Assembly (NCBI RefSeq): GCF_030463565.1
Contig: NC_134649.1
Coordinates: 2,863,501 to 2,927,500 of the forward strand
DNA: 64,000 nucleotides
Direction: 5' to 3'
Source: Pelecanus crispus
Lineage: Eukaryota; Chordata; Aves; Pelecaniformes; Pelecanidae
Position 1 is the stretch's first letter. Each line of letters starts with the position of its first letter. This document shows, piece after piece, positions 38,601-55,699 of this stretch. Below the pieces are notes generated by a model that saw nothing but the letters and a program-made list of their open reading frames with translations, was not told the DNA's origin and searched no databases. The translations under genes were made by a program, and so were the position numbers.

Positions 38601-41600
38601 AATCATGTTAACAGATATTAGGCTTACCTATGAAAAAACTGACGTAATCCTTCTTCATCTTATCCAAACCAATCTCCAAGAGCATTTGAATTGGAGTGAT
38701 GCCACTGAGGGAAACGACCTCTATCTTTCCATGATAAGACTGCTGAACCAATTTACTTAGCAAACTGCTACTCCCTTGATGAATCTAAAAATTAGAAAAG
38801 TTTTCTTGTGATGCAACTGTGTACAAAACATCATAAACATTGTTTAGAAGTACAATAGCATGGAAACAGAGGCAAACTGTGACATGTGAAAGTAACTGAA
38901 AAACAATACAGAAAGGAGGAGCAGTTAAGCAACAAGAACTATATTCTACTTCAAACAACTCAAAATTATAAAATTTATTGTGAAATACAAATACGTACCC
39001 ATGGCTGTATCTCACCACGTTCCAAGGACTTTATGATCAGTGTGAAACACTCTATCAACTCCTGATAGGAACTGACACCTTAGGAAAAAAAGATGCAATA
39101 TTTTATTTATCAATCCCGGCTCACTCTCCAGCTGTTAAGTCAATAACAATAGGCCAACACATACGTGCAGGAACGAAACGCCTCATTTAAAGAACGACAG
39201 CTGAAATGACAGATTGCACTGCTTTTTGTTAAGTTTGTCATATCATGACTTTAAAAAGGGTTACTCTAAAGAAATGACGATTAGAAGAGACCACTGAACT
39301 GCATACGACTGTTAGAAAACAGCACAAGGCAGAAGCAAATCATCACATAACACATTTTGGCTACATTCTCTCTACACACATTGCAGCTGAACACGTTTTA
39401 TACATTTAACTGAACAGCATCTACCTAGAATATGAACTATTAGTATCTATGACTCCAACTAACTGCTTCCTAAGCAAGAAACAAGCCTCCACACATTGTG
39501 CAGCTGACACTGCCCTTAAGCGGGATACACTGCAGTCGTCACAGTACCTTTTAGCTATCTAGTTTCGATTCAAACAACAGTGGTTGCATGAATAGGAATG
39601 AAAGGGGTTTAGAAGTTACATACTCCATCCCTCAAACAGAAAGGAGTTGTTGTATCTCTGGAACAGTTCAACAAGTTAATTAGTAATCTGAAAAAAATAG
39701 TAATATGTAAATAAAACTGCATTTTATTGAAGGACTGAGAGTGGTATTACAAGAATGACAGTTTGTATGCAGCTTTATCAACTTAAAAATTGTCCTTCAG
39801 ATCTAGAAAGACAAAAATTTTATAGATGAAGTTTTCAGTTTTAGAGCAGATGAGTACTACCGATTGTTCAGTACCTTTTATAATCAAATAAAATGAAATA
39901 TACTATCTCCTGCTAGATGTTGGTCTACCTTTATATGTTGTAAAACAGTATTATCATACCTAAAATTAGCTCTTTTAGAAAAACCCTGTTGCTAACAATT
40001 TTCTGAAGAGCTTATCAGTCCTTAAAACTCAGAGAATTTTGTATTCATTTCACTCAGAAAGCAAGACAGTATAGTAGATACAGAGAACAGAATTAAAAGG
40101 AAAACAGATGGGGTAAAATACCACAATACACTTACTTCTCATTTTGCACCATAATTGTTCAGCAAAATCCAGGTCTCCTCGCTCACTGAAGATTGATTTT
40201 ATTGAACTGTCCACTGCAGCAGTGTCACATTTGATTTTCTGAAAGAGTTTGTTTGTCTTAAGTAAAAAAGTATGCCTAAGATTCAAAGACCTTATGAATT
40301 TGAAAAGTCTCCAGAGATCAAAATTGGTTGTGTCGCTAATCTTTCCCCTTTTCCAGGGAAACTACTGCACAGAAACTACTACTGCACAGTAATTTGGAAG
40401 CATACTTTTATTTAAAAGTGAGACTAATTCTTTTCAGAATTATCACACTGGATAATTGCTAGCTTTGGAGTGGGAAGTGAAGCCTACTATCAAAAGAAGG
40501 ACTTTTTAGCTGAGTAAAGCTCAACCAGACTGTCTAGTAAGGACCAGCTGCTCAGCTCAAGATGGTCCTTTTCGCCTTCCAACGGCACAATGCACGGAGC
40601 ATTGGTAAATAGCAAAACAGAGTCCAGCAAGCACTGACTCAGAATATGACCTATGCTACACTGAACTCACAATTAAGTAACTGTATGTAGACCTAGCAGT
40701 GCCCTGAGAGGCCAAAATTAATACATATGTGTATGCTCAGAGCAATTTTCCTGTTCTGATCCTGAATATTCCTGGTTTAGCTAATACAGAAATCATTGTA
40801 TTTTCAGCTCATGAACAAAATGCAACCTCTCTCTCAATAGGAAAAAGACCCAAACCTTTCCTTGTAGACTGAAAGGGAAAAAAAACCTCAATATAACTGA
40901 AGGCTTTTTTATAATTTGAATTTGTCCATTGCTTTAGAATATCATAAACCTCTAGATAAATAGGACAGATATCCAACTGAAACCATTAAATTGGTCCGAA
41001 ATCATTACATTAGGCAAGAAAAGCAAATTAGTGATAGAACACAATGGCACAAAGGTCAAAGTTCCTGAAAGAAAATAGGACATCAGGAGACTGGTAGCTT
41101 CAGGAGATGAGAGACGATGGTTAAAACAATGGAGTGAGATTGCAGTTGTTCAATTTGCAAGCTTTTGGTAGTGAAAAAGGAAAGGAAAGAAGCAAATCAA
41201 AATATCTTCATGCCACTAAGTTATACAAAATATATGTATAATGGACACTGGTAGACCATTTAGAATAAAAAAAGAGAGTGAGGTTTTCTGAAGGTAAAAA
41301 TTACAGTGGACTTTCTACTAGAGGATAGCTATGGAATTCCTAATTTTGCCTGTAAGGCCTTCTACCATTGTTTTTAGACAGCAGAAACAGAAAAATATCT
41401 ATCTTTCATTACTTCTTTTTATCTACGTATTTACATACATACAAAAATAATATACAAGACAGTCAAAATCTGAAATAACTACAGTTATAAGGGAGACAAG
41501 ATGACAAGGTAATTGGTAGGAAACTGCATATACCTCTGTTTCACCACTGTTTCCAGATATACAATATCCATCCAGTTTCCTCTTTAAATCTAGTAGAGGA

Positions 41601-44600
41601 GAAAAATAAATTTCACCACTATGAAAAAAGTATGATGAAACCAACTGTATAAATCCCTGGGCACATCAGAATTAACAAACGGACAAATTAACAAATTAAC
41701 AGACTGACTGGATGGCTAATAAACAAAATTTATCTATTTTAAAATTGTTTCTACTGGGTAAGCATACAGTCTGAAAAAATCATGTTAGTATTTTTTAGTA
41801 TAAGCCATACATTTTCCCCATATACCCTTACTACATTCTGTTAACTGAGCATTAACTTGTTAAGATTCAGTGATGAAGCAGTAAGGGGTAGCAGGTGATC
41901 TAGTGTCTCTGGTTTTTTTCCACATGCATTTGTCAGAGAGAGTTTTTGTCCGTTCCTCCAAGGTTTATCTACATACTAAAAGAATTTACAGTTACATTTG
42001 AAAATCTCTTGGTGCATTCCAACATCTGATTCTCTTTTTAGATTTGTTTTCTAATATCTTAAACTTCTGACAAGACACACATTGTTCACAACAGTTTTCA
42101 GAAGGAATCAGTAATTTTGGATGCTTTTTAAGATGTCATCAAAGTATTGTTTTCCATCACCAAAGGGACACTTAGCAGGTTTAGAAGTTCATGTCCATGT
42201 CAGAAAACTTGAAAGATGCATCCAGAACTCTCTCAATTGCTTTTTAAACATAACTGTGTCATTTTATAAAGCAACAATTGTTATTTTCATACAAGATATT
42301 ATGACAAAGAAAAATGACAGAGATGTACTAACCTATTTAACTACTTCATACAGGTGGTTATAGCACAGAAATTAACATCTTTAATTGTAATACTTTAAAA
42401 ATTGTATGTGGAATTTCCTTTTACTTCTGTGAAACACAACATCCCTCTCTCCCCATGTAACAAGCAGCAATTACCAGTCAGAAATTCCTGGACCAGTTCA
42501 ACAGCTGATTCAGACTCTAAGGGCTCGGGCCACTCCGTCACACCCGTCTTCAAACCTTCAGCCAAAGCCTAAAGGCAGCATAAAAACCAAAACAACACAA
42601 TCAGTTCTTGTTTGAGGTTCTGCATACGTCATACTTAAAACTGTAGTTAACTTCTCCAAGAATCACACACGTTTCTCTGTACAGCTAACCATGAATTTAG
42701 AAATGTCTTGAATTTCCTGGCTTTCGTGTTCATGATTTGTCCTCTTTGTATTCAAGGTTCCTAAAACTGAACTCAAAGTTTATTCTCAACTAAAAGTTTT
42801 AAGTCACTTTTGAAACACTTTATGAAGTTTTAAATAAAGTAAATTATTAAGACATAAAATCACCATTCCGTGTAAATCTGAAATTGGAATTTCTCACTCA
42901 TACTTACAAGGAGAAACTGCAGTTCTCTATACAGCTGATATACAGGGCTTCTGGGGTCCCCAGACTCCAGCGTAATATTCTGAAAGTTCCAGAAGTTTAC
43001 GTCAGTTTCAAACTTTAGAAATCAACTCTCCTAAAATTTTCATTAGTGAAATGCGTATTAGCATAATTTATAATTTAGATTATGAACGCATTGTGTTGCT
43101 TACATAAAGAATAATAAACACAAATGTCGAGTCAAACTTATTTCCTCTCCTTTACACTACTCATGATGTAAGCCGTGGAAAGAGTTTAGGTTGGTTTGCT
43201 TTTTCCTTCTTGACTTACCAGTGTGGCAGCTGAAATTAGCGGGGGCGTCTCCAGAATCTTATCTACACTGTTCCACGTAATATCAACGTATATATTGCTT
43301 TCAGATTCTACAATTGTGTCCTCTATTGCAGCAGCTCTAATAAGTTCATACTGAGCAAATCCTTTTGTCATCACCTAGAATGAACAGATTTAAAAAAAAC
43401 CCAAACAACAAAACCACCACAACATTGATTGTTTTGTACTCATGCAAAACATTTTAAAAGCATTTCACACACACACAAACAGGTCTAACATCAGACAAAT
43501 GCATTACAACATAGGGAGCTGAAACGGTACTTCAAAAGAGACTATTATACTATAGAATCACACTAAGATGAGACTCTAAATAGAATCTATAAAGCTTCCC
43601 AAAACCAGTATCGTAAATCAAAAACCAGAGTTTTTAAACTTAGATTGGAGTCATGACAGACCATAAACACCTACAATAGATGAATGATGTTTCATTTTAT
43701 GGGCCATTTTGAGCTCTTCCAGGTTTGCAAAACAGGCTTTGTCAGCTGTAGGACCTAGGAAAGGAAAAAAGTAAGAATCAAAAGAACAATTCAAATTTGG
43801 CACTTAAAATTAATTCTCAAATGCTCCATTTGGTCAAGTACAACTTGTGTTGTTCTTCAGAAAGCAGGCATTCTTCCTTCATTTGTCCTACTGAGAATAA
43901 GGGCTGGTGTTGACATATAAATGTTTAGTAAGTGTCAGTGCTTGTGCAAGAAGTTGAATGGTAGCAATTTCAGTTGGCTAAGTTATTGGACCTGAGTGAA
44001 GGTAGGCGCGCAAGTTATTTCTCCCATACAGCATGGGTTAAAAGCATCTTTTCTTTTCTCTCTTGGTTTTTTTTCCCCTCTTGTTTTTTAAAACGAGGAA
44101 TATAGAGCAGTACCAAGCCAACATCCCACAAAGGACAAAGATAGCACCCCTGCATCAATATTCCCACATTTTTAAGCCTTCCTCATTTAATTTTATGTGT
44201 AACCTTAAACCTTACCATTACATGTAACCATATAAAAATTGATTCCTGTGATTTTCTTTCCAGCTTTGAGAGGCTCAGCTCCAAGCCAGCAAGTATGTTC
44301 AGGATCACAACCGTCACACCTTATCCAGAGGGGAGGAAGCACAACCAGTTCATTTATCTTCAAGTGGGTCATGTTTGGATTTTGTACCATTGTATATAAG
44401 GAAATCAACTGCCTAGAGATATGAACAGGAGAAAAAAATAAGATGCCAACAAGTATAGCTGAATCTATCCCTTATGTAAAACTTAACTCCTATCTATCAC
44501 GCTTCGTTAGCAGACATGAAATCGTTTTACAAAAAGAATGCAGTACTACAATCCTCTTTTTACAGGTAGAACAATGAAGTCACAAAGAAGGAAGTAAGAT

Positions 44601-46988
44601 ATCATAAATGAGAATATATTTAATATAGTGTTTTAATTTAGACTAAAGATTCTGAAACCATAATTGAATTTTACATTTTAAGCATGTTAAAAGGATAAGT
44701 TAGTTAAGCAAACTAGTCACCATGTTTTGGTACCATGCCTTGGTATTTTAATAACAGCCAAAGACCGCAAACAGATGCTTTAATTTTTTTTTTTCTTTTT
44801 AACAGAAGCCTTACAAAAACAAGCATTGAAGTCTAAGCTTTCTTTGCTCACCTACACCCAGACACTCCCATTAACCTAACAGGACAGCTCACAAGTGCTT
44901 TTCCAGTACCTTGACTTTAGCTACTTTGTTAGGAGTACTTTTAGCCAGGGGAGGCCATTTTGCAGGATGAAAAATGGTCATATCTCCTCACTAAACTAAC
45001 AAGTAATTTAATGTGGGGGGATTGGAAAAAATACAGGTTCTGAATATTAGGAAGGGAGACAAAAGTTGCAAAAGAAAATTACATCAGAAGGGGAGGCAGA
45101 CCTTTGACACTTACTTTGCTCTTCTGACAGAAAGAGCCACTGGTTCAGAACTCTCCTTTGGCAAAAGCTCAGAGGCATAAACAGCATCATCTGGTTTTGA
45201 TTCTTCCGTTGGGTCACTTTCTTCATTGTGTCGCTTTGAGAGAAATGCACAGGTAAGTCAAAAAATGCAAGGTACGTAAAAATATTTGATGGGAATTCAA
45301 GTCTAGATTACATTTAAAAAATTAACAACTAAAATACGCACTTACTGCTTTCTGTAAAATGTATATCATATTGTTTCCATTCCAAAATCTTTCAATGGGA
45401 CTTTTGCAACTACCACCAATCAAACAGATCTCTACATCAGTCTGGAAAAAAAAAAAAAAAATTAAACTTTTTAACACCCTACATATAAATGCTGCATTTC
45501 AGCAATTTTTTATACCAGAAATTGCAAAATTAACTAATTGCACAAACTGTTTTCCAACCCTGTTGCAACCATTCATGAATCTAAGGCTTTCTTACTTCAG
45601 AACACAGTTACTGCATGCCAAAGGTGAAATCAAATCAACTGTGAAAAGGCAACAACTTTCAACTAACCCACACAGAAAATCTAATCTCTAAAAGCTTGAT
45701 TCTATGAGAAACTGAAGTCTTGTTCAATGAACAAAACTTCAGATAATCTGAGATATGAGGGATCATTGTCAGGTAGTGACTGCAGTCACTGCATATCCTT
45801 GAGATGGAGAATACTCATTTAAAGTAACATTAAATATCAATAGATCACTTCTCTGAATGTCTCATGAGAGCTCTAAACACTGTTTGGAGAAGTTAAATAA
45901 CTCAAGCCTGCTCTCAAGAACAAAGAAATATCACGCTTTACTTAGGCTTTTGCATACACGCAGAGAAGTATTGCTTGATTCTTCACATCTAGTCTGTTTT
46001 TCACATTGCTGTATCTTTAAATAACCACCTGATTTTATCTGCAAACTATTATCAAACTTGTATAAATCCCAAGTTTAAGACAACTAAATAGCGTTAGACA
46101 TTCTCCAGCCATCCCTATGTTCCAAAAACCATTTGAAGCAATTGCCATTTTCATACACATACCCCATTCCCTACAAAAGTGCTTAGATAAAAAGCGTGCC
46201 ATCAGAAGTTGCAAGTTTGAAGATGTGGATTACCTTCATGAAAATACTACCTCAGGGCAGCTGCTGCAGCAGCTCTTTCCTCTCCTCCCAGCAGCCACAC
46301 ACTGCACCAGCTGCCCTTTGCACTTCACACGACCTCCACCCCATAACTCGCACATGTACTTGGTCCTTACAATCATTTTAAACAAGTTAACAGTTAACAG
46401 TGCAAAAAATCGGGGGAACGCAGGAATGAACGAGGGCGGCACTCTGGGTACCCGGGTCTCCTGCTCCATCCTGAGGTGGAGGCAGATCTAAAGAGGTATT
46501 GCTGAGGTAAACATTTCTTTTTACGTGATATCCCCGCACATATCTCAGCTCTTGATCAATGGCTGCACGTTTTAAACATACAGAATCAGGTTACGTGGCT
46601 GTATTTACCTCAAAGACTACATATTTACCTCAAAGAGGTAGGGATGTTCAGGGATACCTGCCGTTCCTTCTTCATATATTCTGAAAGAAAAAGAAAGCGT
46701 TAAGGTACATGAAGTTTTTTTTCTTTGACCTCTGTATTCCTCAATAAACAGCAAGTTTAACTGCACAAACTAAAACGACAGAGCTCTACAATCAGAGCCT
46801 CAGCAGCCTCCCCGCGAACTGGGGCCGCACTCGGCACCCCCACCCCAGCCCCAGCCAGCCTCCCCGGCCGAGCCGCCTCCCTCAGCGGAGCGGTCTCCGC
46901 CGCAGCGAGGCAGGCGCCGGGCCGAGACGCACCGGAGGAGGCGGCCGTAGAGCTCGGCAGCCGCCCGCCACCGCCGCTCCGCCGCCAT
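35662..46988 (-). CDS. ZWILCH: ZWILCH, RZZ kinetochore complex subunit, 18 exons
   Basis: Coding exons in transcript order: 46933-46988, 46629-46680, 45346-45441, 45115-45233, 44216-44412, 43675-43754, 43219-43374, 42908-42979, 42475-42568, 41534-41589, 40136-40238, 38999-39078, 38628-38784, 37602-37630, 37042-37178, 36655-36750, 36447-36565, 35662-35753. They total 1791 nt, or 596 aa (human 591). Zwilch, with ROD and ZW10, forms the RZZ complex that brings dynein and Mad1-Mad2 to unattached kinetochores in the spindle checkpoint. Recognisable blocks include [10 protein letters not shown] and WLGAEPL (exon 5), TKGFAQYEL (exon 7), [13 protein letters not shown] (exon 11), [11 protein letters not shown] (exon 13), [13 protein letters not shown] (exon 15) and the C-terminus KCSQVHFT. 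The ATG at 46988 opens a short exon reading [19 protein letters not shown], in line with other ZWILCH N-termini. The region between exons 3 and 5 is less conserved. It shares a CpG island with RPL4. Introns are small, consistent with a bird. Confidence 0.95.
37557..37590. repeat. A-rich (AAAAAG)n beside ZWILCH exon 14
   Basis: An A run is followed by repeats of AAAAAG. On the ZWILCH strand this is a (CTTTTT)n pyrimidine tract about 10 bases after the donor of the 29-nt exon 14 (37602-37630). Confidence 0.85.
37643..37660. repeat. G18 run (C18 on ZWILCH strand)
   Basis: Eighteen G on the plus strand. On the ZWILCH strand it is a C18 tract ending 12 bases before the exon 14 start, so it forms part of the polypyrimidine tract of that acceptor. 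Such runs are unstable and are hard to sequence accurately. Confidence 0.85.
38167..38182. repeat. (TA)n microsatellite
   Basis: A short pure TA dinucleotide run (about eight units) in a ZWILCH intron. Confidence 0.8.
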
Positions 46989-47420
46989 CGCCGCCCGCCA
47001 CAGCCGAACCGCGCGCCTCGCCCGCCCCCGGCACTACATCCGGGGCGCTGTGCCCAACGAAGGCAAAAAAATTCATTCTTTCCCCCTCCAGCAGTGGGTT
47101 TTAGTCATATTTATTTTTCCGCAAGCCTCCCCGTTAAAAAAAAGAAAAAAAAAAATTAAAATCCCTCAAAAATGTTATAATTTCTGTGAGAGCGAATGAC
47201 TCGTCACGCCGAATCCCTCCGCCAGAAAAGAGTCCCTTGTTCTGGGAGGGGACCGAGAGCGACGGTGGCGCCCGGAGGGAGAGGGCTCGGCACCGCCGGT
47301 CGCGGCGTACGCGAAGGAGCTCGGGCCGAGGCTGGGGTCGGGAGCCGGCCGGCCGGTGCGGCGGAAGGCGGCGGGCAGGGTGCGGCAGGACATCGCTCGT
47401 AGCGAAGAGAGAGTAACGCG

Positions 47421-47433
47421 TCCTTCCTTTTCC
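47421..47433 (+). promoter_or_regulatory. RPL4 5' TOP tract / probable start site
   Basis: TCCTTCCTTTTCC is a 13-base pyrimidine run followed by GG. Vertebrate ribosomal protein mRNAs start at a C within such a 5' terminal oligopyrimidine tract, which gives mTOR/LARP1-dependent translational control. A start at the C at 47422 would give a 5' UTR of about 67 nt, in the normal range. Confidence 0.75.
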
Positions 47434-47488
47434 GGTCGGGGCTGCGGCGGGGACGGGCGGGAGCACGAGACGCTCCGCCGCCGCCACC

Positions 47489-53390
<5,902 letters not shown>

Positions 53391-53449
53391 GCCCCGTGCA
53401 GCAGCGCTTCGTGCGCGTGTTGGGAGAGCAGTACCGAGGATTTGCAGCC

Positions 53450-53455
53450 AATAAA
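53450..53455 (+). terminator. RPL4 polyadenylation signal
   Basis: AATAAA, in the context CAGCCAATAAATCCCATTGG, lies 60 bases after the stop codon. The short 3' UTR is typical of ribosomal protein genes. Only about 390 bases separate it from the SNAPC5 start codon. Confidence 0.85.
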
Positions 53456-53840
53456 TCCCATTGGAATAGTATCTTCCCGATGCGTGTGGGGGTTTCTTTT
53501 TCCCTGAGAGGCGTTTGCGAGCGGGTTTTAAAATGGAAATTCGTGAAAGTGGAGGAGGAAGGGGGGGTGGGCTTCGCCGCCTGTAACAGCCCCTGGAGCT
53601 GGGCTTTACCTTTTGCCCATTTGAAAGGGCCCCGCCTGGGGCCCTGACGACAGGCGGTCGTGACGACACCGGGCCCTGACGACAGGCGGCCACGCGGTGG
53701 CAGCCGCTGCCCGGAAACGTGCAAATGGCGGCGGCGTGACTTGAGGCGGAGGCCCGGCCTTGGCGGCCGCCGGCGCGGCAGGGGGCGCTGTAACGGGCCG
53801 CTTCCCGCCGGCGGGGCGGCGCGCGGGGCCGGGGCGGAGG

Positions 53841-55313
53841 ATGCTGAGCCGGCTGCAGGAGCTGCGCCGGGAGGAGGAGACGCTGCTGCGGGTGCGGGCG
53901 GCGCTGCACGAGCAGCTCACGCGCCTCAAGGTCGGCGGGCGCCGCGCGGCGGCGGGGCCGGGGCGGGGGCAGCGGCGGGGCCGGGCCCGGGGCGGGGGGC
54001 AGCGGCGGGGCCGGGCCCGGGGCGGGGGCAGCGGCGGGGCCGGGGCCGGGGCCGGGGCCGGGGCCGGGGCGGGGGCCGGGGCCGGGGCCGGGGCCGGGGC
54101 GGGGGCAGCGGCGGGGCCGGGGCCGGGGCCGGGGCCGGGGCGGGGGCAGCGGCGGGGCCGGGGCCGGGGCGGGGGCAGCGGCGGGGCCGGGCCCGCCCCG
54201 CCTGGCTTCCACCGCCGCCCGTAAGGCGAAGAGCGGCGGGCTGCCCCCCCCCCCCCCCGCCGCCCCGGCTCGACCGCGGCGGCCTCCGCGCCTCGCAGCC
54301 GCCGGGCTGGAGCTGTTGGCGGGGCGAACGCCGAGCGGGGCCGGGTGCTGCTGCGGCCTGGCGGGGAGGAGCGGTGAAACGGCATTTAAAGGCGCTGCTC
54401 TTACTGCCGTCGATCATTCGAACGTCTTTTCAGTAAATCTCAAATATGTAATAGAGTCCGAGAAGTAATTACTGCAAAGGCGTCTGCGTTCCCTCGTTTG
54501 CAGGTGGAGGAGCTGGCACTTCAGTCTCTGATCAGGTCCCGAGAGGAGAACGCAACGCTCCCGTCGGCCGCGCTCGCGGAGGAGGCTCAGAAAGTAAGGG
54601 GGGGTCCCTGCCTGGGGTCTGGCTGTCCCGTCACGGGGAGCGAGCAGGAGCGACAGGGAGTGGAGCCGAGCAGCGGTTTGAGTGGCTGCAGGTGCTTCTG
54701 TGGGTGGTTTTCATCTGGGGTTCCTAGCGTTGACCTCCCTTACGCTGCTCGTTAAGTGAAAGGCTCAGCTGTAAAGTCTCTCTGCTTTTTTGCTGGTTTG
54801 TGTTTCCGGGGTTTCGCCTTTTCCCATCCCTGAAAGCAGCACGTTGTTGCCAGGGAGGCTGGGAAATACCTGCTCTATATTGGCATAGCTTCGGTTCGCC
54901 GGTTATTAAGCATTTGTGTCTAATGCTCTTAACTGTGCCGTGCTGGTTTAGCCAACTGACTGAGGGGATGAGGTACAGACACCCTCCAAACGTTTTATTA
55001 AATGTATGGTCAGCCTGAACCAGCTGAAACTCTTCCACGGAGAACGGGTGCTCGTCACCGTGACGGGCTCATGCAGCCAGCAGTTCTAGTACCAGATTCC
55101 TAAAAGACGCTGTGACTGCACAGTTTTAATAGTAACTTGAGAAGTACTCGGTTTCGCTGCTGGTTTTGATAATTAGCAAGATAAACTCTTTTGTTGTGAC
55201 AGACTCTGGGGCAGATGGACAACGAGGCTGCTATCAATCAAACTCAATTACACCTAAGTCTTCAAGATCACGAAGAAGAGGAGGAGGAAGAGGAGGAGGA
55301 ATCCGATTCTTGA
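53841..55313 (+). CDS. SNAPC5: SNAPC5 (SNAP19), snRNA-activating complex subunit
   Basis: Exons 53841-53930, 54504-54593 and 55203-55313 total 291 nt, or 96 aa (human 98). SNAPC5 is the smallest subunit of SNAPc, which binds the proximal sequence element of snRNA genes transcribed by Pol II and Pol III. The N-terminus MLSRLQELRREEETLLRVRA forms a leucine-rich helix likely to pair with SNAPC1/SNAPC4 partners. DNEAAINQTQLHLS lies in exon 3, and the protein ends in ten Glu followed by SDS, as in human. Exon 1 ends CTCAAG|GTCGGC, a weak donor. A possible upstream mini-ORF (ATG at 53725, four codons) would lie in the 5' UTR if transcription starts before it. Intron 1 holds a long GGGGCC-rich repeat. 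The gene follows RPL4 in tandem and converges on MAP2K1, as in human. Confidence 0.93.
53941..54192. repeat. GGGGCC-rich minisatellite in SNAPC5 intron 1
   Basis: Tandem GC-rich repeat starting about 10 bases after the exon 1 donor. Blocks of the form GGGGGCAGCGGCGGGGCC recur at least six times. Between them are runs of GGGGCC, the longest about five units near 54035-54070. On the SNAPC5 sense strand this is G-rich and expected to form G-quadruplexes and R-loops. Copy number is likely to vary and may be under-counted in the assembly. A 16-base C run follows at 54243-54258. Confidence 0.9.
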
Positions 55314-55685
55314 GTGAAAAAAAAAATCAGAGATGATTTTTAATACAGGCTCAGGAATTTCTTCTTCATTCATCTAAAATTCACCAAGTGATTCTTCTTT
55401 TTGTCCTGTGTATGAACTGTGTGATATGCAAGGCTCTTGGGAGTCTAGGGAAGCTCAACTTGAACACACGAATGCGACAAGCTTGGCACACCTCGACTTA
55501 GATGTTAAAAGAAAGAAATTTTCGCTGCACAAATATGTAGCATAATCCGTTCCACATTTAAAACCTAATGTAGCTTACTACGTCTTTATATGTGGATGGG
55601 AGAAGTCATTTATCAAGTCAGACCGATTTAACGTGTATTTATTGTAAAGCAATAATTTGTCTGTTCTTATTTCATGATGCTGAAA

Positions 55686-55691
55686 AATAAA
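55686..55691 (+). terminator. SNAPC5 polyadenylation signal
   Basis: AATAAA, in the context GAAAAATAAAACCAGG, lies about 370 bases after the SNAPC5 stop codon. Confidence 0.7.
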
Positions 55692-55699
55692 ACCAGGCC

